DNA of 29,719 nucleotides from Bacteroidales bacterium (GCA_016715075.1 JADKBK010000031.1:1-29719); one strand, 5' to 3'. Shown: positions 10,101-16,989, numbered from the stretch's first letter. Translations and numbers: made by a program. Notes: a model not told the origin generated them from the sequence alone.

Positions 10101-12511
10101 GCTTCTGCAGCTTCGGTATATAATGACAGGGCAAGGGTATAAGAATCGTACCAGCCGTTCTTCCCGATAAGCTCTATTCCCTGTGAATAATACCGGTAAG
10201 CAATTTCATAAGCTGTCGAAGCCATTGCTTTCTTTCCGGAGAGATAGTTCAATTTGGCCAGCTCGCTCTTTTCATTTTTATCTGCTATAAGTTCCATTCC
10301 GGAATTCAGCTGATTGGTGATATTGAAGACTTCTTCCTCAAGATCAATGTCTAATGCATTGCTCAGCAGCAGTCTGCCTATTTTCAGATGTAATTCCTTT
10401 TTATCATTTTCCTCAATCAGAGAATAGGCTGCATTATGAATCCGGTCATGGGCAAACCTGTAATTTACATTGCTATTCCTGCTATCACTGTTTATATATT
10501 TATAAACATCTCCAAGAGGAAGTATTATCTCTTCCTGAAGCGCTTCCCATAATTCATATGCAGTATCAGGCATAGATTTTTCACTGACTATTGACAGTGT
10601 GTTCAAATCAAACTGATTTCCTATACAGGCGGCCAGCTTCAAAATATCTTGCGTTTTTTCAGAAAGCCTCTGAATTCTGTGCACCATTAAATCAACAACA
10701 TTATCTGTCACCTTCAGCTTTTCAATCTTGCTGATTTCCCAATGCCAGATCATCTGCCAGTTATCAAATTCAAAAAGATGGTTTTTATAAATCGTATACA
10801 GAAACTGAATAAGGAAAAAAGGATTTCCATTGGTCTTCTTCAGGCACAGGTTGGCCAGATCTTCAGTTTTTTCTCCGGAACATTTAAGGGTGTCTGCAAT
10901 AAGCTGATTTACATTACTGAAGTCAAGTGACGAAAGAGTAAAAGAGTTTACCCTTGTCCCTGCTTTCTCGATTTTATTCACAGTGTTCAGAACCGGATGA
11001 CTTTTATCTATCTCATTATCCCTGTAAGCACCTATCAGATACAGGTACTTTGCTTCTGAGTCTGACATAATAAGATTTACAAGGTTCAGGGAAGGCATAT
11101 CAATCCAGTGGAAGTCATCGAGAAAAATTGTAAGAGGATGCCCTGCGCTGGCAAAAGTCCTGATGAAATTGCTGAAATAGTGATTAAACCTGTTTTGAGC
11201 CTCCAGAGCTGTAATCTCAGGCACCGGGGGCTGTTTCCCGATAATCAGTTCAACTTCAGGAATGACATCAGATATTACCTGGCCATTAGGACCAACGGCT
11301 TCCATTATTTTTAATTTCCAGATATTGATCTGTTCCTCACTTTCGGTAAGTATCTGCCTGATTAACTGCTGAAAAGCCTGAATGATGGAGTAATATGGAA
11401 TGTTTCTCTTGAACTTTTCAAATTTTCCTGAAATAAAGTAACCTTTCCGGGCTACCACCGACCTGTGTATCTCATTAACCAGTGCTGACTTCCCTATTCC
11501 GGCATAACCGCTTACCATCGTCATTTCCTTATTACCCTGGCACACCCTGTCAAAGGAATCGAGCAAAATCTCAATCTCTTTCTCCCTGCCATATAGTTTT
11601 TGGGGAATCTGAAACCTGTAAGAGAAATCCTTAATCCCTGTTTTAAACGCTTTTATCCTGCCTGAATCTTTAAGTTGCCTGTAACAGTTTTCCAGATCTG
11701 CCATTAATCCGAATGCACTCTGATAGCGTTCATCAGCGCTTTTAGCCATTAATTTTAATATCATCTTGGAAAGGATCTCCAGGTTCTGCCTCTCCTGATT
11801 ATTTGTCAATGATTTCAGATATGCCGGAGGAAGAGGATCCTTTGCAATATGGCAATGCACAATGTCCATCGGATCGCTAAAGGGAAAGGGAAGCTGGCCG
11901 AATAAAAGCTCATAGAAGGTAACCCCCAGTGAATACAAATCAGTACGATAATCAAGAATACGGTTCATCCTTCCTGTCTGCTCAGGAGAGATGTAATTTA
12001 TTGTTCCTTCAAATACCTTAGGATTATGGATTGCTGCAACCTCCCTTGACAGAACGGATGATACCCCAAAATCAATTATTTTAATCTGGCCGCTCTCCTG
12101 ATTCCAGACTATGTTTGATGGATTAATGTTTTTATGAATTATATTCAGCTGATGGAGCTGACCAAGGATCTTACAAACTCCGATAGAAAGTTCCAGAAAT
12201 TCGATCAGATTCAGTTTCCTGATCTCAAGGATCTTTTTAAGAGATTCGGCTCCGAAATCCTCCATAATAAGAGCACAACTGTTATTACAGGTTTCAAAAC
12301 CGTATGTACTTACAACTCCTTCAAGTTCAATCCCCTTAAGAATTTCGTATTCCCGACGTAATCTTATGATCCTGTCATTATCAGGGTATTCTCCTTTTAA
12401 GATCTTAATTATTACCGGTTTCCGGGTCTCTTCATGCTGGGCTCTGTAGACGTAAGAATTATAGCTTTCATAAAGCTTCTCCTTAAAATGATATCCGGGA
12501 ACAGGAACCAT
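7109..12511 (-). CDS. Giant trifunctional sensor kinase copy 2 (Ser/Thr-kinase-like, AAA ATPase, TPR-like, GAF, histidine kinase), intact
   Basis: The 1,800-residue single frame has five parts. Residues 5-275: protein-kinase fold with K36 (VIIKILK), DFG at 147-149 and SPEQTGRMNR, but the catalytic-loop motif is HKNINPSN, so the HRD-type Asp is Asn128. Residues about 305-560: AAA_16-type ATPase with Walker A GYAGIGKS (K341) and Walker B TIFLDDFHW. Residues about 600-1310: helical, TPR-like. About 1345-1510: GAF domain. Then a coiled coil, HisKA with H1558 in GIAHEINNP, and HATPase_c with SNAVDS (N1704), RDTGKGIP (D1732) and GTGLGLS. This is the architecture of the Hstk-type family known from cyanobacteria and other bacteria. 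It is first of a minus-strand series with its paralogue (97-base gap) and the REC-PP2C gene. The histidine kinase looks active. The Ser/Thr kinase half may be inactive. Confidence 0.9.
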   Translation of the reverse strand: MVPVPGYHFKEKLYESYNSYVYRAQHEETRKPVIIKILKGEYPDNDRIIRLRREYEILKGIELEGVVSTYGFETCNNSCALIMEDFGAESLKKILEIRKLNLIEFLELSIGVCKILGQLHQLNIIHKNINPSNIVWNQESGQIKIIDFGVSSVLSREVAAIHNPKVFEGTINYISPEQTGRMNRILDYRTDLYSLGVTFYELLFGQLPFPFSDPMDIVHCHIAKDPLPPAYLKSLTNNQERQNLEILSKMILKLMAKSADERYQSAFGLMADLENCYRQLKDSGRIKAFKTGIKDFSYRFQIPQKLYGREKEIEILLDSFDRVCQGNKEMTMVSGYAGIGKSALVNEIHRSVVARKGYFISGKFEKFKRNIPYYSIIQAFQQLIRQILTESEEQINIWKLKIMEAVGPNGQVISDVIPEVELIIGKQPPVPEITALEAQNRFNHYFSNFIRTFASAGHPLTIFLDDFHWIDMPSLNLVNLIMSDSEAKYLYLIGAYRDNEIDKSHPVLNTVNKIEKAGTRVNSFTLSSLDFSNVNQLIADTLKCSGEKTEDLANLCLKKTNGNPFFLIQFLYTIYKNHLFEFDNWQMIWHWEISKIEKLKVTDNVVDLMVHRIQRLSEKTQDILKLAACIGNQFDLNTLSIVSEKSMPDTAYELWEALQEEIILPLGDVYKYINSDSRNSNVNYRFAHDRIHNAAYSLIEENDKKELHLKIGRLLLSNALDIDLEEEVFNITNQLNSGMELIADKNEKSELAKLNYLSGKKAMASTAYEIAYRYYSQGIELIGKNGWYDSYTLALSLYTEAAEASYLTGNFEEMDDLSDEILKNSRTLLDKIRINEIIIQSLLARARIRDAVETAIEILKQLGVHIKKKPRKYTVLLSMLKLRILLFRRTPRDLRDLPLMRDDHMLAAMRILMNAASSAYYGNTLLAIYMGLKMVYLSVRYGNSVLSPYGYVVYGAILHSVEGRFDLGYKYGLFSIELLNKLNAREYQARIYYLFNLFTKHWKDKLSTTIEPLTESYQRGLETGDYEYVSYCSAYAAIHSLHSGLKLDLAETELTKSFEFARKVNQRIILHIIGLNNQLALNFMGASENRTELVGDYFNEHEMYPWLIEENVISNLGTLFTLKGMICYFFGSYEEAFKNAVEANKYKRYLIGLVYLPLLYFYTSLIFLESICRSGFYKREYLMTRVRFNQRTLRIWARNAPDNHLHKWHLVEAEKYRVEGRHKRAIDHYDKAILYARKNGFIHEEALANELAGKYYLHRENEVTAKSYITEARYLYIKWGAKAKVRHLDEEYPLLLSISSIHGVSGEEQKRSRAVDLLETNGESIDLAAVLKASQILSGEIHLQKLLEKLLKIVVTNAGAEKGYILLKEDEKFFIEAGAVTEKEKIKVLHHIPVTESKDIAQVVINYVDRTKETINLNDASDEDLFKYDDYIICNQPKSLFCMPLISQNRLSGILYLENNLITGAFTSGRVEMLEMLCGQIVISIENARLYKNLEEYNRNLEEKVEKRTAEISLKNEQLNFQKEELHKALDDLKHSNVQLIQSEKMASLGQLIAGIAHEINNPVTFISAGVDSLVTNLDEVGQVLKIYQSITPESVESKLVEIEKLKDKLEFREAMTEIGKLIESIKNGTRRTTEIVKGLRTFSRLDEDSIKISDIHDGLDSTLILLRNKYKNRIDIVKHYGDIPAVECYPGQLSQVFMNILSNAVDSIDEKGTITIRTMLSDEYVRISIRDTGKGIPDDIVMKIFDPFYTTKDVGKGTGLGLSISQRIIEQHKGTISVKSEPGTGSEFIIQLPVKQLKG

Positions 12512-12638
12512 ATGTGCAGCCTTTATGCTACCCCTTTCCAGAAATTGCAGCTCACCAACAGCGCTTTATCTGTCAGAACAAACCTTTTGATAGGGGTCAG
12601 TTTTAGAAGAGATAATTAAGAATCCTCGATTAAAAAAT

Positions 12639-12669
12639 CTGTAAATTATCCCTGTATAAATATTTACAG
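12639..12669. promoter_or_regulatory. Inverted repeat upstream of the kinase cluster (possible operator)
   Basis: CTGTAAAT at 12639-12646 is matched by ATTTACAG at 12662-12669, a perfect 8-bp inverted repeat with a 15-base spacer. An overlapping palindrome CCTGTA...TACAGG lies at 12651-12670. It sits about 130-160 bases upstream of the kinase start. Such symmetry suits a dimeric regulator or an RNA hairpin. The role is inferred. Confidence 0.3.
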
Positions 12670-12740
12670 GATCAATTAAACAACACCTCTAATCTGACGC
12701 GTGTTCATCCATGTTTACACAGGATTTATATGGCGATCAG

Positions 12741-12758
12741 ATCAGGCATCTGCCTGAT
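12741..12758. repeat. Perfect 18-base hairpin (8-bp arms, 2-base loop)
   Basis: ATCAGGCA, loop TC, TGCCTGAT. The arms are perfectly complementary. There is no T-tract, so it is not a standard terminator. Its shape matches the hairpin at 18393-18410. Confidence 0.5.
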
Positions 12759-12952
12759 AAACAATATTTCAGTAAATTTATTCAATTAGAAAGCAGAAAA
12801 CAAAAAAATCTTTTCAGTAAGAGTTCATGATAAATTGTCACTGCATTGCCGGAAGGCAGTCAAAACAGGAAAATCTGGAAGGAGGGATAATAGAAATTCC
12901 TTGTTCAACCATCAAGGGTGAACAAAACAATTAAGTTATTTCCTGTGAATAT

Positions 12953-13174
12953 TTACTTCTTTAAAAGGCTTTCAGCTTTCAACCAGTCATCTTCAGCTGT
13001 ACCCTGCTCTCCTCTCAGAATTCGCTCACTGTAGATCTCCTGTGCCTTTATCCTGATTTCATTCTCACCGGGAGTGGATTCTCCACTGGTAATCTTTGGA
13101 GACTTTGCTTTTTTAACTGATGCGGGTTTCTTATCCTTGCTATCGGATCCGGATTTGGGTTTTGAATTTGCCAT
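12953..13174 (-). CDS. Small DUF2934 domain protein
   Basis: The 73-residue protein has a Lys/Ser/Pro-rich, probably disordered first half (residues 1-35) and a C-terminal segment of about 32 residues, IRIKAQEIYSERILRGEQG then DDWLKAESLL. That pattern (IR..A.EIY..R...G....DW..AE..L) matches the DUF2934 motif, a short helical domain of unknown function. The start ATG 13174 is supported by an exact TAnnTTTG element 38 bases upstream. It is transcribed divergently from the ABC exporter genes and on the same strand as the kinase cluster, but 441 bases separate it from the kinases. No function can be assigned. Confidence 0.7.
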   Translation of the reverse strand: MANSKPKSGSDSKDKKPASVKKAKSPKITSGESTPGENEIRIKAQEIYSERILRGEQGTAEDDWLKAESLLKK

Positions 13175-13211
13175 TTTCTTCAGATTAACAGGTTTAATTC
13201 TTACCTCAGAA

Positions 13212-13219
13212 CAAATTTA
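13212..13219 (-). promoter_or_regulatory. Candidate Bacteroidota -7 element for the DUF2934 gene
   Basis: TAAATTTG on the minus strand matches TAnnTTTG exactly and lies about 38 bases upstream of ATG 13174. I see no clear TTG -33 element, so the call rests on the -7 match and position. Confidence 0.4.
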
Positions 13220-13255
13220 CACTAAAAATGTTCTGCATGTATTCCTATTTAAAAA

Positions 13256-13268
13256 TGAATTAAATTCA
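13256..13268. promoter_or_regulatory. Small palindrome just upstream of the ABC exporter ATPase
   Basis: TGAATT A AATTCA is a perfect 6-bp-arm palindrome ending 15 bases before ATG 13284. It is in the divergent promoter region of the DUF2934 and ABC genes. It could be an operator; AT-rich palindromes also arise by chance. Confidence 0.22.
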
Positions 13269-13283
13269 CGAATTATTTTTCCA

Positions 13284-14220
13284 ATGAATAAGGATCCGGT
13301 TATTGAGGTCAGGGATGTCTGGAAATCCTTCAAGACTGTCCATGCGGTCAGGGGGTATTAATCTTAAAATCCCAAAAGGACAGTTTGTTGCTTTACTCGG
13401 CCCTAACGGAGCCGGAAAAACTACCCTTGTGGAAATGATTGAGGGGATCCAGAAACCTGATAAGGGAGAGATAACAATCATGGGAAAAAAATGGAAGGGT
13501 AATGAAGATGAACTTCATAATATAATAGGTCTCTCTCTTCAGGAAACACGCTTTATTGATAAGCTCAGGGTATCTGAGACGCTTCTGCTTTTTGCAGGGT
13601 TTTTTAACCTTGGAAAAGATCGTGTCAACGAGATAATTAAAATCGTCGGACTCGAGGAGAAACGCAAATCATATGTCGTGAATCTCTCTGGCGGGCAGAG
13701 ACAGAGGCTCGCAATAGGAATTGCGCTGATCAACTATCCTGCAATTCTTCTGCTGGATGAACCAACCACCGGACTGGACCCCAATGCCCGGAGGGAGATC
13801 TGGGAGATACTCAGAAACCTGAAAGAGAAGTCTGAAACATCGATGATCCTGACCACTCATTATATGGAAGAGGCGGAAAACCTCTGCGATTATATTGTTA
13901 TAATGGACAGCGGTGTAATCCTTCGGGAAGGCACACTGAGCCAGCTGCTGGAGGAAGAGACTAACGAAAAGGTTGTGGAATTCACAGCTGAGAATGGGCT
14001 TTTCAATAATTATATCCATACCGGCCAATCCCCGTTCAAAATTCACCCCGGGGAAACAAAAGAAAAGGGATTTGTAAAACTGAAGGATTTTGAAACTGAA
14101 CTTCCTGCTTTTATGGCATTCATGAAATCGAATAACATAGCTCTTAAGCATATGGAATGCAGACGTAAAACCCTTGATGATCTGTTTGTTTCATTAACCG
14201 GGAGAAAGATCAATGAGTAG
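13284..14220 (+). CDS. ABC-2 type exporter, ATP-binding subunit (one-base frameshift near 13351-13355)
   Basis: The true start is ATG 13284 (MNKDPVIEVRDVWKSF...), a normal ABC ATPase N-terminus with its first beta strand. That frame hits TAA at 13359-13361 just after HAVRG. The rest, from GINLKIPKGQFVALLGPNG, is in the next frame. The run of five G at 13351-13355 reads correctly if it were four, giving AVRGINLKIP and a 311-residue protein. The downstream frame has Walker A GPNGAGKTT, Q-loop SLQETRF, signature LSGGQRQR, Walker B LLLDEPTTGLDP and H-loop TTHYMEEAE. It powers the permease that follows, whose ATG overlaps this stop by 8 bases (ATGAGTAG). Without the first strand the downstream frame alone (in-frame ATG at 13303) would lack a proper fold. 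The cargo is unknown; drug or lipid export is typical of the family. Confidence 0.87.
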
Positions 14221-15355
14221 ACTATTAAGGTTCAGCCAGCTATGGCAATTGATTGTTGCTCTCTTTCGTGAGATCATACGGGAACCGGGTGTGCTGTTCT
14301 GGGGAATACTGTTTCCGATCCTGATGTCACTCGGACTGGGATTGGCATTTACGAAAAAAGCTGACGTTACACGAAAAGTTGCAGTGATAAACAGCCGCGA
14401 GATCACTTCAACAGTAACTCCACCAGGGGTTGTTGATGAATTTCTGAAGAAGAGCTGTGAAAGGAACAGTTCACAAGAAAAGGGATCATGGCAATGGAAA
14501 TATGTCATAATAGATGAGAAACTCGGCAACTCAATTTTTCTGTTTTACAATATGCCCTGGAAAGAGGCTATGCAATTACTGAAGAGAGGAACAATAAATG
14601 TCATACTTATTGACGCAGACGGTTCCGTGGAATACCATTTTGACCCCATGAATCCCGACGCACAGCTTACATATCTTAAGCTTGGCACTCTTTTCGGAAA
14701 GGGAGAACTGATTAGTGAACACAATAATGCCGAGATCAAACCTCTTACTGTCTCAGGTACCAGGTATATCGACTTTCTCGTTCCAGGTCTTATTACAATG
14801 GGAGTTATGATGTCAAGCATGTGGGGGATCAGTTACGGAATTATTGAAAAAAGATCAAAAAAATTATTGCGAAGGCTTGTAGCCACACCAATGAAAAAAT
14901 CGCATTTCCTGATTGCACTGATAACAGTAAGGATTGCAATGAATTTCATTGAATCAACAGTCCTCTTCCTCTTCTCCCTGATAGCATTTAAAATAACGAT
15001 ACAAGGTGATATCTCGGCACTTATAGTAATGTTCCTTGCAGGTAATATTGCTTTTTCCGGAATCGCTGTTTTTGTCTCATCCCATACTTCCAATACAGAA
15101 GTTGGAAACGGGCTAATCAATTTCGTTGTTTTCCCGATGATGATACTCTCAGGCATATTCTTCAGCTATCAGAATTTTCCTGAATGGAGCCTTCCGGTAA
15201 TAAAAAACCTTCCTCTCACAATGCTCACCGACGGGATAAGAAGTATTTTCAATGAGGGTGCGGGGTATCATGAGGTAGCCCTCCCTATAATAATTCTGCT
15301 GTCAGTCGGAGCTCTGTTCTTCACGGCCGGACTAAAAATATTCAAGTGGCATTAG
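14213..15355 (+). CDS. ABC-2 type exporter, permease subunit
   Basis: The 380-residue membrane protein has one N-terminal transmembrane segment (about residues 22-44, LFWGILFPILMSLGLGLAF). A periplasmic domain of about 130 residues follows, then five or so further hydrophobic segments from about residue 185 (YIDFLVPGLITMGVMMSSMW) to the C-terminus. This one-plus-five layout with the VPGLITMGVM motif is typical of the ABC2_membrane_3 (YhhJ/DrrB-like) group. It overlaps the ATPase gene by 8 bases, so the two are translationally coupled and form one transporter. No convincing terminator follows within the next 60 bases. Confidence 0.88.
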   Translation: MSRLLRFSQLWQLIVALFREIIREPGVLFWGILFPILMSLGLGLAFTKKADVTRKVAVINSREITSTVTPPGVVDEFLKKSCERNSSQEKGSWQWKYVIIDEKLGNSIFLFYNMPWKEAMQLLKRGTINVILIDADGSVEYHFDPMNPDAQLTYLKLGTLFGKGELISEHNNAEIKPLTVSGTRYIDFLVPGLITMGVMMSSMWGISYGIIEKRSKKLLRRLVATPMKKSHFLIALITVRIAMNFIESTVLFLFSLIAFKITIQGDISALIVMFLAGNIAFSGIAVFVSSHTSNTEVGNGLINFVVFPMMILSGIFFSYQNFPEWSLPVIKNLPLTMLTDGIRSIFNEGAGYHEVALPIIILLSVGALFFTAGLKIFKWH

Positions 15356-15441
15356 CAGTCAGGGGCTGATGATATTCCATATGGATCAAATTACATAGTC
15401 TGAAGTTATGATGTTATACTAAAAGTATGTTCAATATTAAT

Positions 15442-15723
15442 CCCTTCGCCGTAGGCGATAGGGTATTGTAGAAAATGGATTTCTAAATAATAATTACCGC
15501 ATAGCGGTTAAACATCTTAAATTACAATTAATTACATTTCCGCTCAGGGATAGCATTTTAAAAAGAAAATATTTCAGCAAGAATATATTGGTTATCTTAA
15601 TGAAAATGACAGGGTATTTGTTCAACAATTCTTATTTGTTTTTTGGATGACACACTATAACCTCTACGAGGTAAACAGGTCTTAATATGGCCGTTTTCTA
15701 CAATACCTAAAGCCCTACGGGCT
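15442..15723. repeat. Hairpin-rich noncoding element with 17-bp inverted repeat (REP/MITE-like)
   Basis: The element is bounded by GGTATTGTAGAAAATGG (15462-15478) and CCGTTTTCTACAATACC (15691-15707), inverted repeats with one mismatch. Four small hairpins with 3-base loops lie in or beside it: TCGCC-GTA-GGCGA (15446-15458, extended by CCCT/AGGG from 15442 to 15463), ACCGC-ATA-GCGGT (15496-15508), ACCTC-TAC-GAGGT (15660-15672) and AGCCC-TAC-GGGCT (15711-15723). There is no coding frame of note. I recall similar GTAGGC/CCTACGGG hairpins scattered through Bacteroidota genomes, so it is probably a multicopy element, perhaps mobilised in trans. A single window cannot show copy number. It occupies most of the gap after the ABC exporter. 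Confidence 0.6.
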
Positions 15724-15829
15724 ATCTGTAAATTCTGAATTGTAGTACAAAAGTGTCAGGTTAGTCCATTATGTCGTTCTAGGTCTATTTGTGACTGCTG
15801 TTTGAGGATTTGGCTGAACCTTTTTTTAG

Positions 15830-15847
15830 CACGGTTCGTGTTTTTTT
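15830..15847 (+). terminator. Weak terminator-like hairpin before the G/C tract
   Basis: CACG, loop GTT, CGTG is followed by seven T (15841-15847). The stem is only 4 bp, so termination would be weak at best. It is the only T-tailed hairpin between the ABC exporter and the GIN-domain gene. Confidence 0.2.
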
Positions 15848-15875
15848 ATTTTTTGATCCGCAATCACATCCCGAT

Positions 15876-15961
15876 GCCGGCCGCCGCGGGAGGCCGCGGG
15901 GGGGCCCCGGGGGCCCCCCCCGGGGCCCCCCCCCCCCGCCCCCCGGCGCCCCCCCCCCCCC
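15876..15961. other. Anomalous pure G/C low-complexity tract
   Basis: The 86 bases contain a single A (15891) and no T. Runs include G7 (15898-15904), C8 (15914-15921), C12 (15926-15937) and C13 (15949-15961). Flanking DNA is AT-rich. The tract opens meaningless Gly/Pro-rich frames on both strands. It resembles a failed consensus across a hard-to-read spot; a real G/C tract or G-quadruplex-prone site is the alternative. The rest of the 15356-16140 gap holds the repeat element above and otherwise nothing I recognise. Confidence 0.8.
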
Positions 15962-16140
15962 AGTTATCGGCAGAGTATTTCGCAATATTAAAACGATCAT
16001 TTCTTCTTTCTGATCTAATCATGATCCATCAATTTATAATTAGCTGAATAATTGTGTGATTTTTTTTGATGCAAATGCAACGAATCATTTTTCTTTATGT
16101 CTTTAGTCTGAACGAGATTAAAAACAAAAAAAAGAAAAAT

Positions 16141-16860
16141 ATGAAAAGTGTAAGATTTTTAATACTTGCCATCGCTGTCGTGAGTTTTTCCTGTTCTGCA
16201 GATGGCCAATGGGGCAAGACTGTCCATGGAAACCACAATGTGACCAGAGCTGAAAGAAATTTAGGCTCATTTACAGGAATCAAGGCAAGTGCGGGTGTTG
16301 ATGTATACCTGAGCCAGGGGGATGCCGAGAAGATCACAGTGGAAGCAGATGAAAATCTTCATGAATACATTATTACAGAAGTAAAGGGAGGAGTGCTTCA
16401 TGTATATACGGAAGCCAATATAAGGGACGCAGAGAAGGAGCGGGTTTATGTCATAATGAAGGAAATAACTTCTGTTGAAACCAGCAGTGCCGCTGATATT
16501 GTTGGTGAAACACCTGTAAGAAGCGATGAGATCAGATTATCAGCCAGCAGCGCGGGCGACATTACCCTGGAAGTATATGCCAGAGAGGTGGATATCAATA
16601 TCAGCAGTTCGGGCGATATGACAATAAAGGGTGAAACAGAAAAACTGGAAGCTGATCTGAGCAGCGCCGGTGATCTCAAAGCTTACAATCTGAAGGCAAA
16701 AGAGGCAGACATTTCCGTGTCAAGCGCCGGAGATGCCGATATCAATGTAACGGACAAAATCACAGCCAGGGCTTCAAGCGCCGGTGATATTAATTATACC
16801 GGTGATCCGAAGTTTGTAGATGTTCATACTTCCAGTGCAGGTGGAATACATAAAAGATAG
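16141..16860 (+). CDS. Exported GIN-domain (DUF2807) protein
   Basis: I place the start at ATG 16141 rather than the upstream in-frame ATGs at 16066 and 16069. It gives a clean signal peptide (MKSVRFLILAIAVVSFSCSA), and the preceding residues are Lys/Asn-rich noncoding-like sequence. The 239-residue product then has the DUF2807 start (FTGIKASAGVDVYLSQGDAEKITVEAD). From there SSAGD-like motifs recur about every 20 residues (SSAADI, SSAGDI, SSSGDM, SSAGDL, SSAGDA, SSAGDI, SSAGGI), the rungs expected of a right-handed beta-helix. The Cys in SFSC could be a lipoprotein cysteine, though the lipobox is poor. Family proteins are cell-surface or periplasmic and have no settled function. A terminator follows at 16896-16928. 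Confidence 0.82.
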   Translation: MKSVRFLILAIAVVSFSCSADGQWGKTVHGNHNVTRAERNLGSFTGIKASAGVDVYLSQGDAEKITVEADENLHEYIITEVKGGVLHVYTEANIRDAEKERVYVIMKEITSVETSSAADIVGETPVRSDEIRLSASSAGDITLEVYAREVDINISSSGDMTIKGETEKLEADLSSAGDLKAYNLKAKEADISVSSAGDADINVTDKITARASSAGDINYTGDPKFVDVHTSSAGGIHKR

Positions 16861-16895
16861 TTACTTATCAATATATAGATCCAGTCATTATTATA

Positions 16896-16928
16896 AGCCG
16901 CCGGTTTTTTACCGACGGCTTTTTTTTT
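16896..16928 (+). terminator. Intrinsic terminator of the GIN-domain gene
   Basis: AGCCGCCGG, loop TTTTTTA, CCGACGGCT, then eight T. The 9-base arms have one mismatch and are G+C-rich. It lies 36 bases after the stop at 16860. It is the clearest terminator in the window. Confidence 0.85.
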
Positions 16929-16935
16929 AACTTTG
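16928..16935 (+). promoter_or_regulatory. Candidate Bacteroidota -7 element for pgi
   Basis: TAACTTTG matches TAnnTTTG exactly and lies 54 bases before the pgi ATG at 16990. It begins at the last T of the preceding terminator. No clear -33 TTG is visible because that position falls inside the terminator stem. Confidence 0.42.
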
Positions 16936-16989
16936 TGATGAGAAGAATAAAAGTATAATATATTAACCCGGGTTATATAGCTCATTAGT

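Larger units (their letters stand above)
12512..12952. other. Gene-free leader region upstream of the giant kinase cluster
   Basis: The 441 bases between the kinase start and the DUF2934 gene hold no convincing coding frame. Two structured sites lie in it, listed separately: an inverted repeat at 12639-12669 and a hairpin at 12741-12758. The promoter of the kinase cluster is presumably here, but I see no exact TAnnTTTG on the minus strand. Confidence 0.6.

Noticed and set aside
1617..12511. Recent gene conversion between the two kinase copies at the near-identical HisKA segment
   Set aside because: The proteins are nearly identical around GIAHEINNPVTFISAG, but the DNA differs at many third codon positions. 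Purifying selection explains it.
13074..13361. A 95-residue plus-strand frame starting at 13074
   Set aside because: Its first 70 residues are antisense to the DUF2934 gene and its upstream region. Only the last part, from ATG 13284, is real, as the start of the ABC ATPase.
15876..15961. Replication origin or attachment site at the G/C tract
   Set aside because: There are no DnaA-box-like repeats, integrase gene or flanking direct repeat; composition alone does not support it.
15785..16047. Gly/Pro-rich reading frames on both strands across the G/C tract
   Set aside because: They exist only because the G/C tract contains no stop codons. The compositions mirror each other, there is no start context, and no family is recognisable.
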